NCBI RefSeq assembly: GCF_900106745.1
Contig: NZ_FNNV01000007.1
Location: 124,001-188,000 of the forward strand
DNA: 64,000 bases
Reading direction: 5' to 3'
Source: Paenibacillus sp. CF384
GTDB taxonomy: Bacteria > Bacillota > Bacilli > Paenibacillales > Paenibacillaceae
The position numbers and the translations under genes are program-made. Below are positions 40,888 through 50,557 of the stretch, one piece after another. The notes beneath the pieces are model-generated. The model had not been told where the DNA came from. It saw only the letters and a list, made by a program, of their open reading frames with translations, and did not search any database. The stretch's first letter is position 1. Each line of letters opens with the position of its first letter.

Positions 40888-42507
40888 TCATCGTATCGGC
40901 AGCTTAATCTCGATTAAGGTCCCTTCATTCCCTTTGCTCTGATAGGCAATACTGCCATGATGTTGTTTAATAATGCGATGACTGACCATAAGTCCGAGCC
41001 CTGTTCCCTTCTCCTTCAAGCTGTAGAAAGGCTGTCCGAGCTGAGGCAATAGCTCCTCGGGAATCCCGCAGCCATGATCTTTAATCGAAATAATGTACGC
41101 TTCCGTGGCTTCTACCCGTAAGCTGATGTGAATCTCTCCGCCACCCGGCATAGACTCAATAGCGTTCTTTAATATATTGAGAAATACCTGCTTCAGCTGA
41201 TTCTTCTCACATGTAATAGGGAACTTTGCTCCTGCGAACCCATGGATAAACTCGATATTATTCAGAAGCGCCTGCGGCGACAGCAATTCGACCGTGTTCT
41301 CAAGCAGCTCTTTGAGATCCGTATCGGTCAGCTGAATGGATTGAGGTTTGGCGAGCGACAGAAACTCATTCGTAATCATTTCGATCCGCTCAAGCTCACT
41401 TAGGAGCAAGTCGCTATTCCTCATCGAAGGATTCTCCCTGCTGTATAGTTGAAGGAACCCTTTCATGGTTGTCAGCGGATTGCGAATTTCATGAGCTACG
41501 CCGGCTGCCAATTTCCCGACAACGGACAGTTTCTCCGATTGCAGCAGAAACTCCTCGGCTTTCTTCCGTTCCGTAATATCTCGGCTAATAATGACGACGT
41601 GATCAATACTCCCGGCCGCTCCCACAACAGGTCTGCAGCGAGATTCAAATTCGACCCATCGACCATCCTTGTGCCTCAGCCTGAATTCCATGGCATGGGA
41701 TTCACTATCTGCAAACATCTTCTTAATCGCGCTTCGGAACATCACCACATCGTCCTCATGAACGAACGAGCACAATTCAACCCCTTCTAATTCGGATCGG
41801 ATGTACCCCAATATATGCTCATGAGACGGAGAGAAATAACTAACGGAATAGTCCTTATCCATAAGCGCAATAAGGTCCGAGGTGTTCTCCGCAATGAGCC
41901 GGTATTGGGATTCACTGACTTCCAGCGTCTTCTCCATGTAGCTCTTCTCTGCGATAATTCGACGGAGTCTCTCATTGGATTCAATAAGCAGCCCTCCGAT
42001 GACGACGCCGAGCAGGACAAATAACAAATACTGCAGGTGAAATAAAGGCCAAGCGATGAGAATTTGAAAGGTAAACACGGTGCACAAATAACCAACGATG
42101 TAGCCGCAGGATAGAACCGCACTTTTCTTAATTGGCGTAAGACGAGGGATGTACCTATATACAACGGTGAGAATCGCGATGTTGATGACCCAGCCTACTA
42201 TAGCCGGCAGCCAATTGCCACCGGATAGCAGTCTGGTTATTAAGGAAAAAGAGCCTGCAATGATGCCCGGCACAGGCCCAAGATAGGCATAGACCAGAAT
42301 AACAGGCGCATATCGAATGTCGTAGGAATATCCTTGTTGCTTGACGGAGAGGATGACGAGAATAACGGAAACAAGCCCCGCATAAACGCCTACCCACAGA
42401 CGCATCTGCTTCAGGGTTGGACGAATAATGAACGAACGAATGACCAAGGGCGTACTAACCATAAGCGAGAAAATGGAGAGATTAACAAAGTAATCAAAAA
42501 CGATCAA
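40888..42507 (-). CDS. 5TM-PAS sensor histidine kinase (sporulation-kinase type)
   Basis: A 539-residue protein: about five or six N-terminal membrane helices of the LytS/5TM type (1-185), a PAS/PAC domain (about 200-320), HisKA with AAGVAHEIRNPLTTMKGFLQ (phospho-His near 345) and HATPase with NAIESMPGGGEIHI, DHGCGIP and GTGLGLMVSHRII. The AHEIRNPLTT box and lack of a partner response regulator are typical of KinA-KinE kinases that feed Spo0F. Start is TTG at 42507 with GGGTGG upstream. Its input and true partner are unknown. Confidence 0.85.
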   Translation of the reverse strand: MIVFDYFVNLSIFSLMVSTPLVIRSFIIRPTLKQMRLWVGVYAGLVSVILVILSVKQQGYSYDIRYAPVILVYAYLGPVPGIIAGSFSLITRLLSGGNWLPAIVGWVINIAILTVVYRYIPRLTPIKKSAVLSCGYIVGYLCTVFTFQILIAWPLFHLQYLLFVLLGVVIGGLLIESNERLRRIIAEKSYMEKTLEVSESQYRLIAENTSDLIALMDKDYSVSYFSPSHEHILGYIRSELEGVELCSFVHEDDVVMFRSAIKKMFADSESHAMEFRLRHKDGRWVEFESRCRPVVGAAGSIDHVVIISRDITERKKAEEFLLQSEKLSVVGKLAAGVAHEIRNPLTTMKGFLQLYSRENPSMRNSDLLLSELERIEMITNEFLSLAKPQSIQLTDTDLKELLENTVELLSPQALLNNIEFIHGFAGAKFPITCEKNQLKQVFLNILKNAIESMPGGGEIHISLRVEATEAYIISIKDHGCGIPEELLPQLGQPFYSLKEKGTGLGLMVSHRIIKQHHGSIAYQSKGNEGTLIEIKLPIR

Positions 42508-42653
42508 TTCGCACCACCCTTATGAAGTCACTGATGTCCATGACATGAAGGCTGCTCGCTCTAGAACTCTCGTAGTATATGATCACCTAAATTATGGTAT
42601 AGGTGCACTCTTCGAAGTATAAACAACTTCAAAAACAGAAGCAACACCTTAAA

Positions 42654-44186
42654 TTAAGGCTGGGAATGGGCAGCCCGCCAAACATCAAGCTGCCTTTGCA
42701 CTTCCATTCGCACCTCATTAATCCCTGCTTGCTGAAGCTCCTGATTGAACTTTGGCAGCACCGCATCCACGTCTACGCTGCCGGTCATCAAACTCGGGAA
42801 GTACTTCTCCCAGACCATCTGAATGTTCTGCACTTGAATCGGCACGCGGGACAAGTCTGGCGTAAATCCGAGCGTACTCGAATTAACCGCCTCCCGGTTG
42901 CCGGCGCGGAACTGATTCCATTTATCCAAGGGATCCGGATATTCGCCGCCCATCGTTTTTAAGATAAACCAATTGCCTTGCGTGTACTGCACGCCTCCAT
43001 AGCTTGGCTGCGCGCCTTGGATCGGATGACCGTCACTGTCTTCGGGTGCCTTAGGCACCACCTGACCGTTGCTATCCAGCGTATAGTGCACGCCTTCTAT
43101 CCCGAAGTTAAACAGGTTGCGCACCTCAGGGTCCGTGTTCAGTAGATTGAGAAACTTTACGCTCTCTACGGGATGCTTCGTATCCACGCTGACAGCCATC
43201 ACCCCGCCGCGCATGGATTCCGTTGTTATCAGTGCCGGTGTTACCGGGTAAGCCACAAGTTTATAGCCGCGATCCTTGCTCCAGCTATTCTCCGACAGCG
43301 GTCCGCCTCCGGCAGCTTTCCAGAAAACCTTCACGCCTCGCTTCAGCCCTTGGCTCTCGCGCATAGCCGCATCTTCGTTAATATAACCCTGCTCGTAGTA
43401 ATCGCGAAGAATATCCAGCACGTTGCGGCCTTCCTTCGTTTCGAATATATTCACTACCGGAGAGCTGGGATCCAGCACGCGCACCATCAGCGGAAGCCCC
43501 TTCTCCGATACATATTCGTAGCCGTCCAGCGCGAAGAAATTCTGGGAATCCTTGTCGAGCTCCATCGGCTGATAATCGGGTTCCTTCTCCTTGATCGTCT
43601 GCAGCAGCGGTTTAAGGGAAGCAAGCGTCGTGTACTTCGAAATATCAATATGGTACTTCTTCACCAACTCTTCCGGGTACATCCACTGGTCGCGCACCGC
43701 CAATTCCTTATTGGTCGGTACACCGTAAATGCTGCCATCATCCATCCGCACGCCTTGCCAAAACTTCGGATCGATGGCATCATACATATCCTTACCCACA
43801 TTGGATAAATAATCATTCAGCTTCAGCCAGGCGCCACGCTGTGCATAGGTGGTGTATTCCGGTGCAAAAGCGATGTCGAACGGCGTGCCTGCAGAAACAA
43901 GCGTGTTCAGCCGATCTTCATACTCCTGCCAGCCCACCTTAATATAAGTGATCGTCACGCCGATTTTCTTCGCCAGCACCTCGTTGATCTTATCGTTGAC
44001 CATCTTCAGGTCCGCATCGGGATCCCCGATGGTGTAATAGATCAAATTCACCGTATTGCGCGGAATTGCGGCATTGCTGCCATTACCGGATGAAGAGAAA
44101 CAGCCGGATACAAGCAGCATCGGCATCAGGATGAGCACGAAGGTGGCAACGAAGCGACTTGAAATCCGTTGTTGTCGTCGCATCAC
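42654..44186 (-). CDS. ABC solute-binding lipoprotein with DUF3502 C-terminus
   Basis: A 510-residue lipoprotein: basic N-terminus, hydrophobic core and lipobox LLVSGC (Cys near 29), then a family 1 binding domain (VNLIYYTIGDPDADLKMVND) and a C-terminal DUF3502-type segment (TLGFTPDLSRVPIQVQNI, MVWEKYFPSLMTG). It lies 4 bp downstream of the YesN-like regulator gene, so it is made with the two-component system. It has no permeases of its own; it may share the LplBC-type channel at 48.4-50.3 kb or act in sensing. GTG 44186 or ATG 44183 starts it. Confidence 0.82.
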   Translation of the reverse strand: MMRRQQRISSRFVATFVLILMPMLLVSGCFSSSGNGSNAAIPRNTVNLIYYTIGDPDADLKMVNDKINEVLAKKIGVTITYIKVGWQEYEDRLNTLVSAGTPFDIAFAPEYTTYAQRGAWLKLNDYLSNVGKDMYDAIDPKFWQGVRMDDGSIYGVPTNKELAVRDQWMYPEELVKKYHIDISKYTTLASLKPLLQTIKEKEPDYQPMELDKDSQNFFALDGYEYVSEKGLPLMVRVLDPSSPVVNIFETKEGRNVLDILRDYYEQGYINEDAAMRESQGLKRGVKVFWKAAGGGPLSENSWSKDRGYKLVAYPVTPALITTESMRGGVMAVSVDTKHPVESVKFLNLLNTDPEVRNLFNFGIEGVHYTLDSNGQVVPKAPEDSDGHPIQGAQPSYGGVQYTQGNWFILKTMGGEYPDPLDKWNQFRAGNREAVNSSTLGFTPDLSRVPIQVQNIQMVWEKYFPSLMTGSVDVDAVLPKFNQELQQAGINEVRMEVQRQLDVWRAAHSQP

Positions 44187-44190
44187 GGTA

Positions 44191-44952
44191 TTATTCCTTT
44201 CTCCGCAGATCTGAGGGTGATTTGTCGAAATAAGCGTGAAAATGAGAGTAGAAGTAGTTCAGGTTCGGATATCCGACAGAAAGCGCGATACTGACAATTT
44301 TCTCGTCTGTCGTCTGAATGCGCTCCTGGGCACGAAGCATCCGATAGGCCATGAGATACTCCGAAAACTTCTTCTGCGTCTCCTTAAGAAACAATTGCCC
44401 GAGATACGTGCCATTCATGCGAAACCGTTCTGCAACCGATTTCAAATTTAGGTTCTGGGCATATTCCGCTTTGACGATCAACAGAATGCGATTGGTCAGC
44501 TTGGACAAACTATCATAGCGAACGCCGAGCACCGGGTCAATGTCCAGATCGTCGCGATCCGAGCCTTCGATCGTGCCGTGCAAATCCTCTACAATAATCT
44601 TCTCGACCAATTGCTGCAGCTTCGTACGGTCGACAGGTTTGAGCAGATAGTCCTTGGCGCCGCAGCGAATGGCCTCCAGTGCATACTGGAATTCGCCATA
44701 GCCGCTCATCATGATATATTTGGAAGGAAGACGCAGTTCATTAAGCTTGTGAATAGCATCATACCCACGTTGTTTGCCTATACATACATCAAAGATAGCC
44801 AAATCGGGCAGAAACTCCACTGCCTTCGAGATTGCACCTTCATACGTTTCGCTGGTCTCGATTTGGCCAAAGCCGTACTTCTCCCAATCCAGCGTTCGTT
44901 TCACGCCCTCCAGAATCTGCGGCTCGTCATCTACGATCAGTAGCTTGTACAT
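44191..44952 (-). CDS. YesN/AraC-type response regulator
   Basis: A 253-residue protein with an N-terminal receiver (MYKLLIVDDEPQILEG; phospho-Asp in DLAIFDVCIG, about 55; LLKPVD with the conserved Lys) and a C-terminal AraC HTH pair (LNLKSVAERFRMNGTYLGQLF; IVSIALSVGYPNLNYFYSHF). AAGGAGGCAACTTTCG precedes ATG 44952, which overlaps the kinase gene by 26 bp. Such regulators switch on neighbouring oligosaccharide or polysaccharide uptake genes, here probably the two binding proteins and the LplBC-type importer. Confidence 0.92.
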   Translation of the reverse strand: MYKLLIVDDEPQILEGVKRTLDWEKYGFGQIETSETYEGAISKAVEFLPDLAIFDVCIGKQRGYDAIHKLNELRLPSKYIMMSGYGEFQYALEAIRCGAKDYLLKPVDRTKLQQLVEKIIVEDLHGTIEGSDRDDLDIDPVLGVRYDSLSKLTNRILLIVKAEYAQNLNLKSVAERFRMNGTYLGQLFLKETQKKFSEYLMAYRMLRAQERIQTTDEKIVSIALSVGYPNLNYFYSHFHAYFDKSPSDLRRKE

Positions 44953-46687
44953 CGAAAGTTGCCTCCTTGGATAGGAATACACTTATTTTAACGCCAGCTT
45001 CCTCATTGTTGTCGATGGTCATCGAGAACCCGGCCCCATAGAAGAAGTGCAGTCTTGTATACACGTTACGCAAACCAATATGATCCGTCTCGGCATCGTC
45101 ACCTCTGGCAAGCTTGTTCCTGATTTCGGCCAGACGCTCCTCGGGGATCTTGTTGCCATTATCCATGATTTCCAGTACGAAACGATCTTCTTCCTCCCAG
45201 CCGTTCACGATGAGCAGGTTGAACTCGCTTTCGGGATCGAAGCCATGAATGAAGAAGTTTTCGGCCAGCGGCTGCAGCCAGAATTTCACGGTAGGCAAGC
45301 ATAGCAGCGGCGGCTCCACATTAAGCTGATAATAGAATCGTTCCGGATATTTGAATTCCATAATTTTCAGATACTTCTGAAGCAAGTTCAGCTCGCTCCC
45401 GAGCGGTATGATATTCTCGTTCTTCACGATATCCCGGTACAGCGCCCCTAAAGTGGCGATCGCATCGGAAGTGTGGTCGGCATGGTTCATTAGCGCAGAG
45501 GAACGGATAACCTCCAGCGTATTATATAAGAAATGCGGATTGATTTGGTGCTGAAGCGCTTTCATTTCGGTTTCTTGCTGCTTAAGCTTGAGTAAATAAT
45601 TCGTTTGAATATGGCGATCGAGCTGATGGATCATATCGTCCAGTTCGCGCGCGATCATGCCGTATTCGTTCCTGCGATAACGTGCCGGATGAACCAGTGT
45701 GAAATCAGCGGTCTTCGCTCGTCCGATGGAAAGAATAATCCGCCGCAGGAAGTTAGCGTCCTCGCGCAAATTGTAAACAATAAGCAGCAATACGCTGATC
45801 ATCGCAACGAGCACGATGAGAAACACCAAGAGCAGCACGCTGGCTTTCTGACGAATAAGCGGAGCCATATCGACCATACTGACGAACCGATAATCGAACT
45901 CTGTGGAGTTAAAGGACACGAAGTAAACCGCATCCGCAAATCCCGTCTTCAGAAAACCATGACTGCGCCCGTCCGCCATCACTCTGCGAACCAGCTCCTC
46001 CGTGTTTCGGCCGCTGCCGGCAATCTGGTATACCTCCCCGGAAGGACTGACTGCTGCTGCTTCGCTCAGATGGTAATTCTGCACGGTCTTAAATATGCGG
46101 TCGCTGCTGACCAGGAAACGGAATTCACCCAGCTGGCGAGCGATTTGATTCGGATCGGACAGCTTCTTATGGTAGACGAAACCTTTCTGAATCGTCTCGC
46201 TGAACATGGCATCCCTATTGGACAAACGAAATTGAAAGCTCGTATTCCCATTACTATCGAAGCTCACTACATTGCCTTCAAGTGAGGTGTGCAAACTAAT
46301 TTGCGTGATGTCTCCCTTTCCGCCGTTACTCAGAAAAGATTTAATGTCCTCGGGAAAGGAAACGAGCGGTCGATTATAATGGCTGTTCTGCAGCCTGCTC
46401 GTCAGATAACCTTCTGCGGTATTTCCTAAGAAGCTGCGCACATCCGATACCAGCCCGCTATTCGAATACACACGCTGCATGAAGGCTTCGATTCGGTCGG
46501 CATCATATTGAAGGGTATTCTCCACCCGAGTGAATGCGCCATCGGCTTCATTACGAGCATTTCCCACCCACTGACTCAGCAGTACCGCGCAAGTGAGTGC
46601 GCCGATGGTCAGGCCGATGAACACCACAAATACCGCATATGCTATGAATTTGCCGCGATAGATCTTGATTTGCATAAATGAAAGCAT
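44927..46687 (-). CDS. YesM-type sensor histidine kinase
   Basis: A 586-residue membrane kinase: helix 1 (about 13-35), an outside sensor domain (about 36-290), helix 2 (about 292-315), HAMP-like linker, then the His-kinase domain of the YesM/LytS class with QHQINPHFLYNTLEVIRSSA (phospho-His in the HFLYNT box) and a degenerate HATPase (FWLQPLAENFFIHGFDP; LEIMDNGNKIPEE). AAGGAGACGCCGC precedes the ATG. It is coupled by overlap to the YesN-type regulator. Confidence 0.92.
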   Translation of the reverse strand: MLSFMQIKIYRGKFIAYAVFVVFIGLTIGALTCAVLLSQWVGNARNEADGAFTRVENTLQYDADRIEAFMQRVYSNSGLVSDVRSFLGNTAEGYLTSRLQNSHYNRPLVSFPEDIKSFLSNGGKGDITQISLHTSLEGNVVSFDSNGNTSFQFRLSNRDAMFSETIQKGFVYHKKLSDPNQIARQLGEFRFLVSSDRIFKTVQNYHLSEAAAVSPSGEVYQIAGSGRNTEELVRRVMADGRSHGFLKTGFADAVYFVSFNSTEFDYRFVSMVDMAPLIRQKASVLLLVFLIVLVAMISVLLLIVYNLREDANFLRRIILSIGRAKTADFTLVHPARYRRNEYGMIARELDDMIHQLDRHIQTNYLLKLKQQETEMKALQHQINPHFLYNTLEVIRSSALMNHADHTSDAIATLGALYRDIVKNENIIPLGSELNLLQKYLKIMEFKYPERFYYQLNVEPPLLCLPTVKFWLQPLAENFFIHGFDPESEFNLLIVNGWEEEDRFVLEIMDNGNKIPEERLAEIRNKLARGDDAETDHIGLRNVYTRLHFFYGAGFSMTIDNNEEAGVKISVFLSKEATFDVQATDRR

Positions 46688-46781
46688 GCGGCGTCTCCTT
46701 TGCAGTAAGCCTTTTTGTCGTACCCACTCTCAACCTTATAACGTTGTTGGCACCAAAAGCAATCAGGTATTTCGTGGCAGA

Positions 46782-46811
46782 AAACCCGAACGGCTATCTC
46801 CGTTCGGGTTT
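46782..46811 (-). terminator. Terminator of the LplBC-type operon
   Basis: AAACCCGAACGG-CTATCT-CCGTTCGGGTTT, a 12-bp perfect stem, T-rich on both sides. It follows the binding-protein gene ending at 46845 and precedes the YesM-type kinase. Confidence 0.85.
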
Positions 46812-46844
46812 CTGTATGCCTTTTACTCGATTAATTGCGGTAAC

Positions 46845-48353
46845 TTATTTGAAATATGCATTGATTTGCTCTTGCGCAGCAGCTGTAATCGCATCCATAC
46901 CGGCTGCTTTCAATTCTGCTACGATCTTCGGTACCATTACCTCAGGATCAGAAGCACCTGTCATCAGCTCGTAGCGATATTTATCCCATACGGCTTTCGC
47001 GTTGGATACTTCAGTACCCAGCTTGCTGATATCCAGCGCAAAACCCAAGTTCGTGGACGAAGTAGCTTGATCGTTCAGCTTGCGCACTTGATCCCATTGA
47101 TCGACCGGAGCGCCTTTCGTTACAGCCAGGTCGAAGAATGTACCTTGCGTATAAGCAGCCAGTGGCCATGTATCTGTTTTACGCTCAACGACTTTCTCGC
47201 CGTCTACGTTATCGTAGTCGACACCCAGCTCGCCGAATGCCAGCATGTTACGCAGCTTCGGATCTGTATTAACCAATTGCAGGTATTTCAGAGCTTCCGT
47301 TTTATATTTCGAGTTCGCCGAGATTGCATTCAAAGAACCTTGGATTGTACTCGTTGTATAAATTGGGCCGAAGATTTGGAACATATCGTACTTCTCGACA
47401 GCTTCAGTAATCTGCCAGCCTGCTTCCGCGCCTGGGAATGCCTGTGCCGCGAAGAATGGACGAGCCTTGTCCGCTTCCGTCTTCGTCGGGGCATCCGGAT
47501 TGATGATGCCATCCTTGTACCATTGGTGCAGCGTCTTCAGATCTGCCATAACTTCCGGCTGCTCCAGCACGGATACGACTTTACGGGAAGCGTCGTCGAC
47601 TTTCACGCCGATTGGCGGCAGACCGAGCGTCATATCGTCATATCCGTTGAAGAATCCGTTAAATCCGTCGCCTTGCGTGAGGGACAGCGGGTAGAAGCTC
47701 TTGCCTTCGCCGGCCTTCATGTCATGGAAAGGTTTGTCGAGATCTTTCAACGTCTTGATGCTAGCGCCGTCGATTTTATATTTCTGTACGTATTTATCGT
47801 CGAACACCCAATATTGAGTCAATGAAGAGTCCTTGTACGTCGGTACGGAGTAAATTTTACCGCCGACTTTCGTTCCGTCCCAAACCTTCTCAGGAATGAG
47901 CTTGTACAGATCAGGGGAATCGCTTTGTACGGCATCCGTCAGATCGGCAAAAGCGCCCAAGTTTACTTGTTGGCTGTATTTACTGTTATTCGTAAACATA
48001 ATATCGAATGGTTCGCCCGTATTTACGATCGTGTTGATCTTCGTATCCCAGTCGCCCCAGCTTGCTACTTTGATGTCGACCTTCACGCCGATTTTCTCAG
48101 CGGTGTATTCGTTCATCGCAGCAATGGCTTTGTCGAAGTTAGCAGGCGTTTGCCCACCGATTGTCCACCATACCAGCGTAGGCACTTCACCTGATTCAGC
48201 AGGTTTGTTTGCCTCCGTGTTTGTAGTTGTGTTAGAAGGCGTGTTGTTACTCGACTCGGAATTGGAATTCGAGTTTCCGCAGCCCGCTAGTGCTGTTGTT
48301 GTCAAAAGCGCCGCGGCCCCGATTGCAAGCAATTGCTTCTTTGTCTTTTTCAT
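46845..48353 (-). CDS. ABC solute-binding lipoprotein with DUF3502 C-terminus
   Basis: A 502-residue lipoprotein: signal peptide, lipobox ALAGC (Cys near 24), Asn/Ser/Thr-rich linker, binding domain (VPTLVWWTIGGQTPANFDKAI; SYPVTYKDSS-like loop) and the C-terminal DUF3502 segment (NLGFALDISKLGTEVSNAKA, VWDKYRYELMTG). It is the third gene of a unit behind two Lpl-type permeases, hence an oligosaccharide importer. ATG 48353 has GGGAGG 8 nt upstream; an ATG two codons earlier is too close. It is homologous to the binding protein at 42654. Confidence 0.88.
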   Translation of the reverse strand: MKKTKKQLLAIGAAALLTTTALAGCGNSNSNSESSNNTPSNTTTNTEANKPAESGEVPTLVWWTIGGQTPANFDKAIAAMNEYTAEKIGVKVDIKVASWGDWDTKINTIVNTGEPFDIMFTNNSKYSQQVNLGAFADLTDAVQSDSPDLYKLIPEKVWDGTKVGGKIYSVPTYKDSSLTQYWVFDDKYVQKYKIDGASIKTLKDLDKPFHDMKAGEGKSFYPLSLTQGDGFNGFFNGYDDMTLGLPPIGVKVDDASRKVVSVLEQPEVMADLKTLHQWYKDGIINPDAPTKTEADKARPFFAAQAFPGAEAGWQITEAVEKYDMFQIFGPIYTTSTIQGSLNAISANSKYKTEALKYLQLVNTDPKLRNMLAFGELGVDYDNVDGEKVVERKTDTWPLAAYTQGTFFDLAVTKGAPVDQWDQVRKLNDQATSSTNLGFALDISKLGTEVSNAKAVWDKYRYELMTGASDPEVMVPKIVAELKAAGMDAITAAAQEQINAYFK

Positions 48354-48447
48354 ACCCATTTCCTCCCTATGATTACAATCTTGTTTCTACCGCCATGCAA
48401 TCAGGCGGCAGCTATCATAAACCGGACGAATCCAGGTTTATTTCGGG

Positions 48448-49374
48448 TTAACCTTTAACAGCGCCGACCGTCAGACCGGAAATGAAATATTTCTGGAAGA
48501 ACGGGTAGGCGACGGCCACCGGAACCACAATGACGATGGCAACGGCCATACGCGCGGATTCCTTAGGCATCGTGGCGACAAGCTCCGCATAGCTGATGCC
48601 CATGCTGGACGCATTCTTCGCCAGGGCGTCCACGTTACTCATCAAGCTGTTCAGCAGCGCCTGCAGCGAGTACAGGTTCTGGTTGTTGATGTACAGCATG
48701 GATTGGAACCAATCGTTCCAATAGGAGAAACATAGGAACAATCCGATGGTAGCCAGTACCGGCAGCGATATCGGAAGCACGATGGAGAAGAAGATGCGCA
48801 GCTGGCTCGAGCCGTCAATCTCGGCAGATTCAATCAGCGCGTCCGGAATCGTGCTTCTGAAGAAGGTTTTGCAAATGATGACGTTGAATGAGGAGACGGC
48901 CAGCGGCAGAATAAGTGCCCACACCGTATCTTTCAGACCCAGCAAATTCGAGTTGATGTAGTAGCTGGATACCAATCCTCCGTTGAACACCATCGGGATG
49001 AATACGATCCAAGTCAGCAGCCCGTTAAGCTTGTAATTCGGCCTCGACAGGACATACCCCATCGAAGTCGTAAGCATTACGCCAAGCACGGTACCTACGA
49101 CAGTAACGAGTACGGAGATGCCGAGCGCCTGACTAATCATCTTCCCTTGCTTGACAATATAGTGATAAGCCTCTCCGGAGAAAGCCGTCGGAATGAGATG
49201 ATAACCATCGTTACGGATGGAATCCTCGCTGGCCAGCGATACGGACAGTACCACTAGGACAGGAACGAGGCAAAGCAACGCCAATATAATGAAAATGAGA
49301 TGGAAACTTACGTTTGTGGCCTTCCCGATTCGGTTGAATTTGTCGAGACCGGATTCATATGCTTTTGCTTTCAT
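48448..49374 (-). CDS. ABC permease, LplC/YtcP type
   Basis: A 308-residue membrane protein with six helices, SLASEDSIRNDGYHLIP after helix 1 (as in LplC-like permeases) and the EAA loop ALIESAEIDGSSQLRIF. It ends LTVGAVKG, the conserved tail of this family. It follows the LplB-type permease by 15 bp. The ATPase is not in this unit; a shared MalK/MsmK-type protein, such as that at 39518, would serve. Confidence 0.9.
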   Translation of the reverse strand: MKAKAYESGLDKFNRIGKATNVSFHLIFIILALLCLVPVLVVLSVSLASEDSIRNDGYHLIPTAFSGEAYHYIVKQGKMISQALGISVLVTVVGTVLGVMLTTSMGYVLSRPNYKLNGLLTWIVFIPMVFNGGLVSSYYINSNLLGLKDTVWALILPLAVSSFNVIICKTFFRSTIPDALIESAEIDGSSQLRIFFSIVLPISLPVLATIGLFLCFSYWNDWFQSMLYINNQNLYSLQALLNSLMSNVDALAKNASSMGISYAELVATMPKESARMAVAIVIVVPVAVAYPFFQKYFISGLTVGAVKG

Positions 49375-49389
49375 TTTCCGCTTCCTCCT

Positions 49390-50334
49390 TTACATCATTG
49401 CGCTCTCTCGGTCTACACGACGAACGACCCAGTTGGCAATCAGAATGGTCACACAACCCATCACGGATTGTACGAATGCGGAAGCAGAAGCCATACCTAC
49501 CGTTGCCGTCTTCAGCTGCTTATAGACGAGAACGTCGATGGTAGTCGCCACGTTGAAGAGCGAGTTAGAATCCCGCGGCACCTGGAAGAACAATCCGAAA
49601 TCCGTGTAGAAGATGCGCCCGACGGCCAAGATGAACATCATCACGATGACCAGCTTCATAAGCGGCAATGTAATGAACCGAGCTTGCTGCCATTTGGAAG
49701 CGCCATCGATTACGGCTGCCTCGTAATACGTGCTGTCGATGCCGGTGATGGTCGCAAGATAGACAACCATGCCGTAGCCCAAGCCCTTCCATACATTCAT
49801 GAAAACCAGAAAGTACGGCCAGTATTTAGGCTCCATATACCAGTTCACCGGATCCTTGCCGAGATCTGCCAGGAATTGATTGGCGATCCCTTTATCGAAG
49901 CTTAGAAACGCCCAAACAATGGCGGATACCACAACCCAAGATAAGAAATAAGGCAAGAACATCATCGTTTGATATACTTTGCCGGCCTTGCTGCTGTGCA
50001 GTTGGCCGATCATCAGTGCCAAAGTTACGGGTACCGCAATGCTTAGGATAATGAATATCAAATTGTATCCCAGCGTATTGCGCATCACGACCCAAGCATC
50101 ATTCGACTTGAATAGAAACTCAAAGTTCTTGAAACCTGACCAATCGCTGTTGATAACGTTGCTGAGAAAGCCACCGTGAATCTTGAAATCTTTAAAGGCA
50201 ATAATAAGACCAAACATCGGTAAGAAACAAAACAAGATATACCAAATGGTCGTCGGCAAGGCCAGAAACGTCAGTTCTGTATCCTGCGTGCGCCAGCGTG
50301 TTCGTAAGCGTTTACGCCCGCTCTTCATATCCAT
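49390..50334 (-). CDS. ABC permease, LplB/YteP type
   Basis: A 314-residue membrane protein with six helices, the family start LTFLALPTTIWYILFCFLPM and FGLIIAFKDFKI, and the EAA loop YYEAAVIDGASKWQQARFI. ATG 50334 has AAGGAG 8 nt upstream; the GTG at 50343 overlaps that site. It is the first gene of the operon and has a cre-like site in its leader. Confidence 0.9.
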   Translation of the reverse strand: MDMKSGRKRLRTRWRTQDTELTFLALPTTIWYILFCFLPMFGLIIAFKDFKIHGGFLSNVINSDWSGFKNFEFLFKSNDAWVVMRNTLGYNLIFIILSIAVPVTLALMIGQLHSSKAGKVYQTMMFLPYFLSWVVVSAIVWAFLSFDKGIANQFLADLGKDPVNWYMEPKYWPYFLVFMNVWKGLGYGMVVYLATITGIDSTYYEAAVIDGASKWQQARFITLPLMKLVIVMMFILAVGRIFYTDFGLFFQVPRDSNSLFNVATTIDVLVYKQLKTATVGMASASAFVQSVMGCVTILIANWVVRRVDRESAMM

Positions 50335-50368
50335 GTCAGCCACTCCTTCCGTTAGTTCACGTTCAGCG

Positions 50369-50382
50369 TGTACGCGCTTTCA
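50369..50382 (-). promoter_or_regulatory. Candidate cre site (CcpA) upstream of the LplBC operon
   Basis: On the minus strand TGAAAGCGCGTACA matches the cre consensus TGWNANCGNTNNCA at all fixed positions but one. It is 35 bp ahead of the first start codon and downstream of a TATACA -10-like element, a road-block position for catabolite repression. Confidence 0.45.
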
Positions 50383-50485
50383 AACTAACTGATGTCATTG
50401 TATAGAATGTTGCAGGCCTCATTCCAGACAACAAACATAAGACCGCAGTCAACAAACGTTAGGTTTGGGGGTGAATGTGCAAAAT

Positions 50486-50530
50486 AAAAAAGCTTTCAAT
50501 CGCCAGCATTTGGCGGTTTGAAAGCTTTTT
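50486..50530. terminator. Terminator of the YtrA-type ABC operon
   Basis: AAAAAGCTTTCAA pairs with TTGAAAGCTTTTT, with an inner CGCCA/TGGCG stem. U-runs occur on both strands. The gene it ends is the ABC permease stopping at 50558. Confidence 0.85.
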
Positions 50531-50557
50531 ACAAGTTCAGCTAATTTGTGGACCGAC

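Noticed and set aside
46665-47825. Open frame of 386 codons on the plus strand
   Set aside because: It is antisense to the clear ABC binding-protein gene and has no family motif; it arises from that gene's codon pattern.
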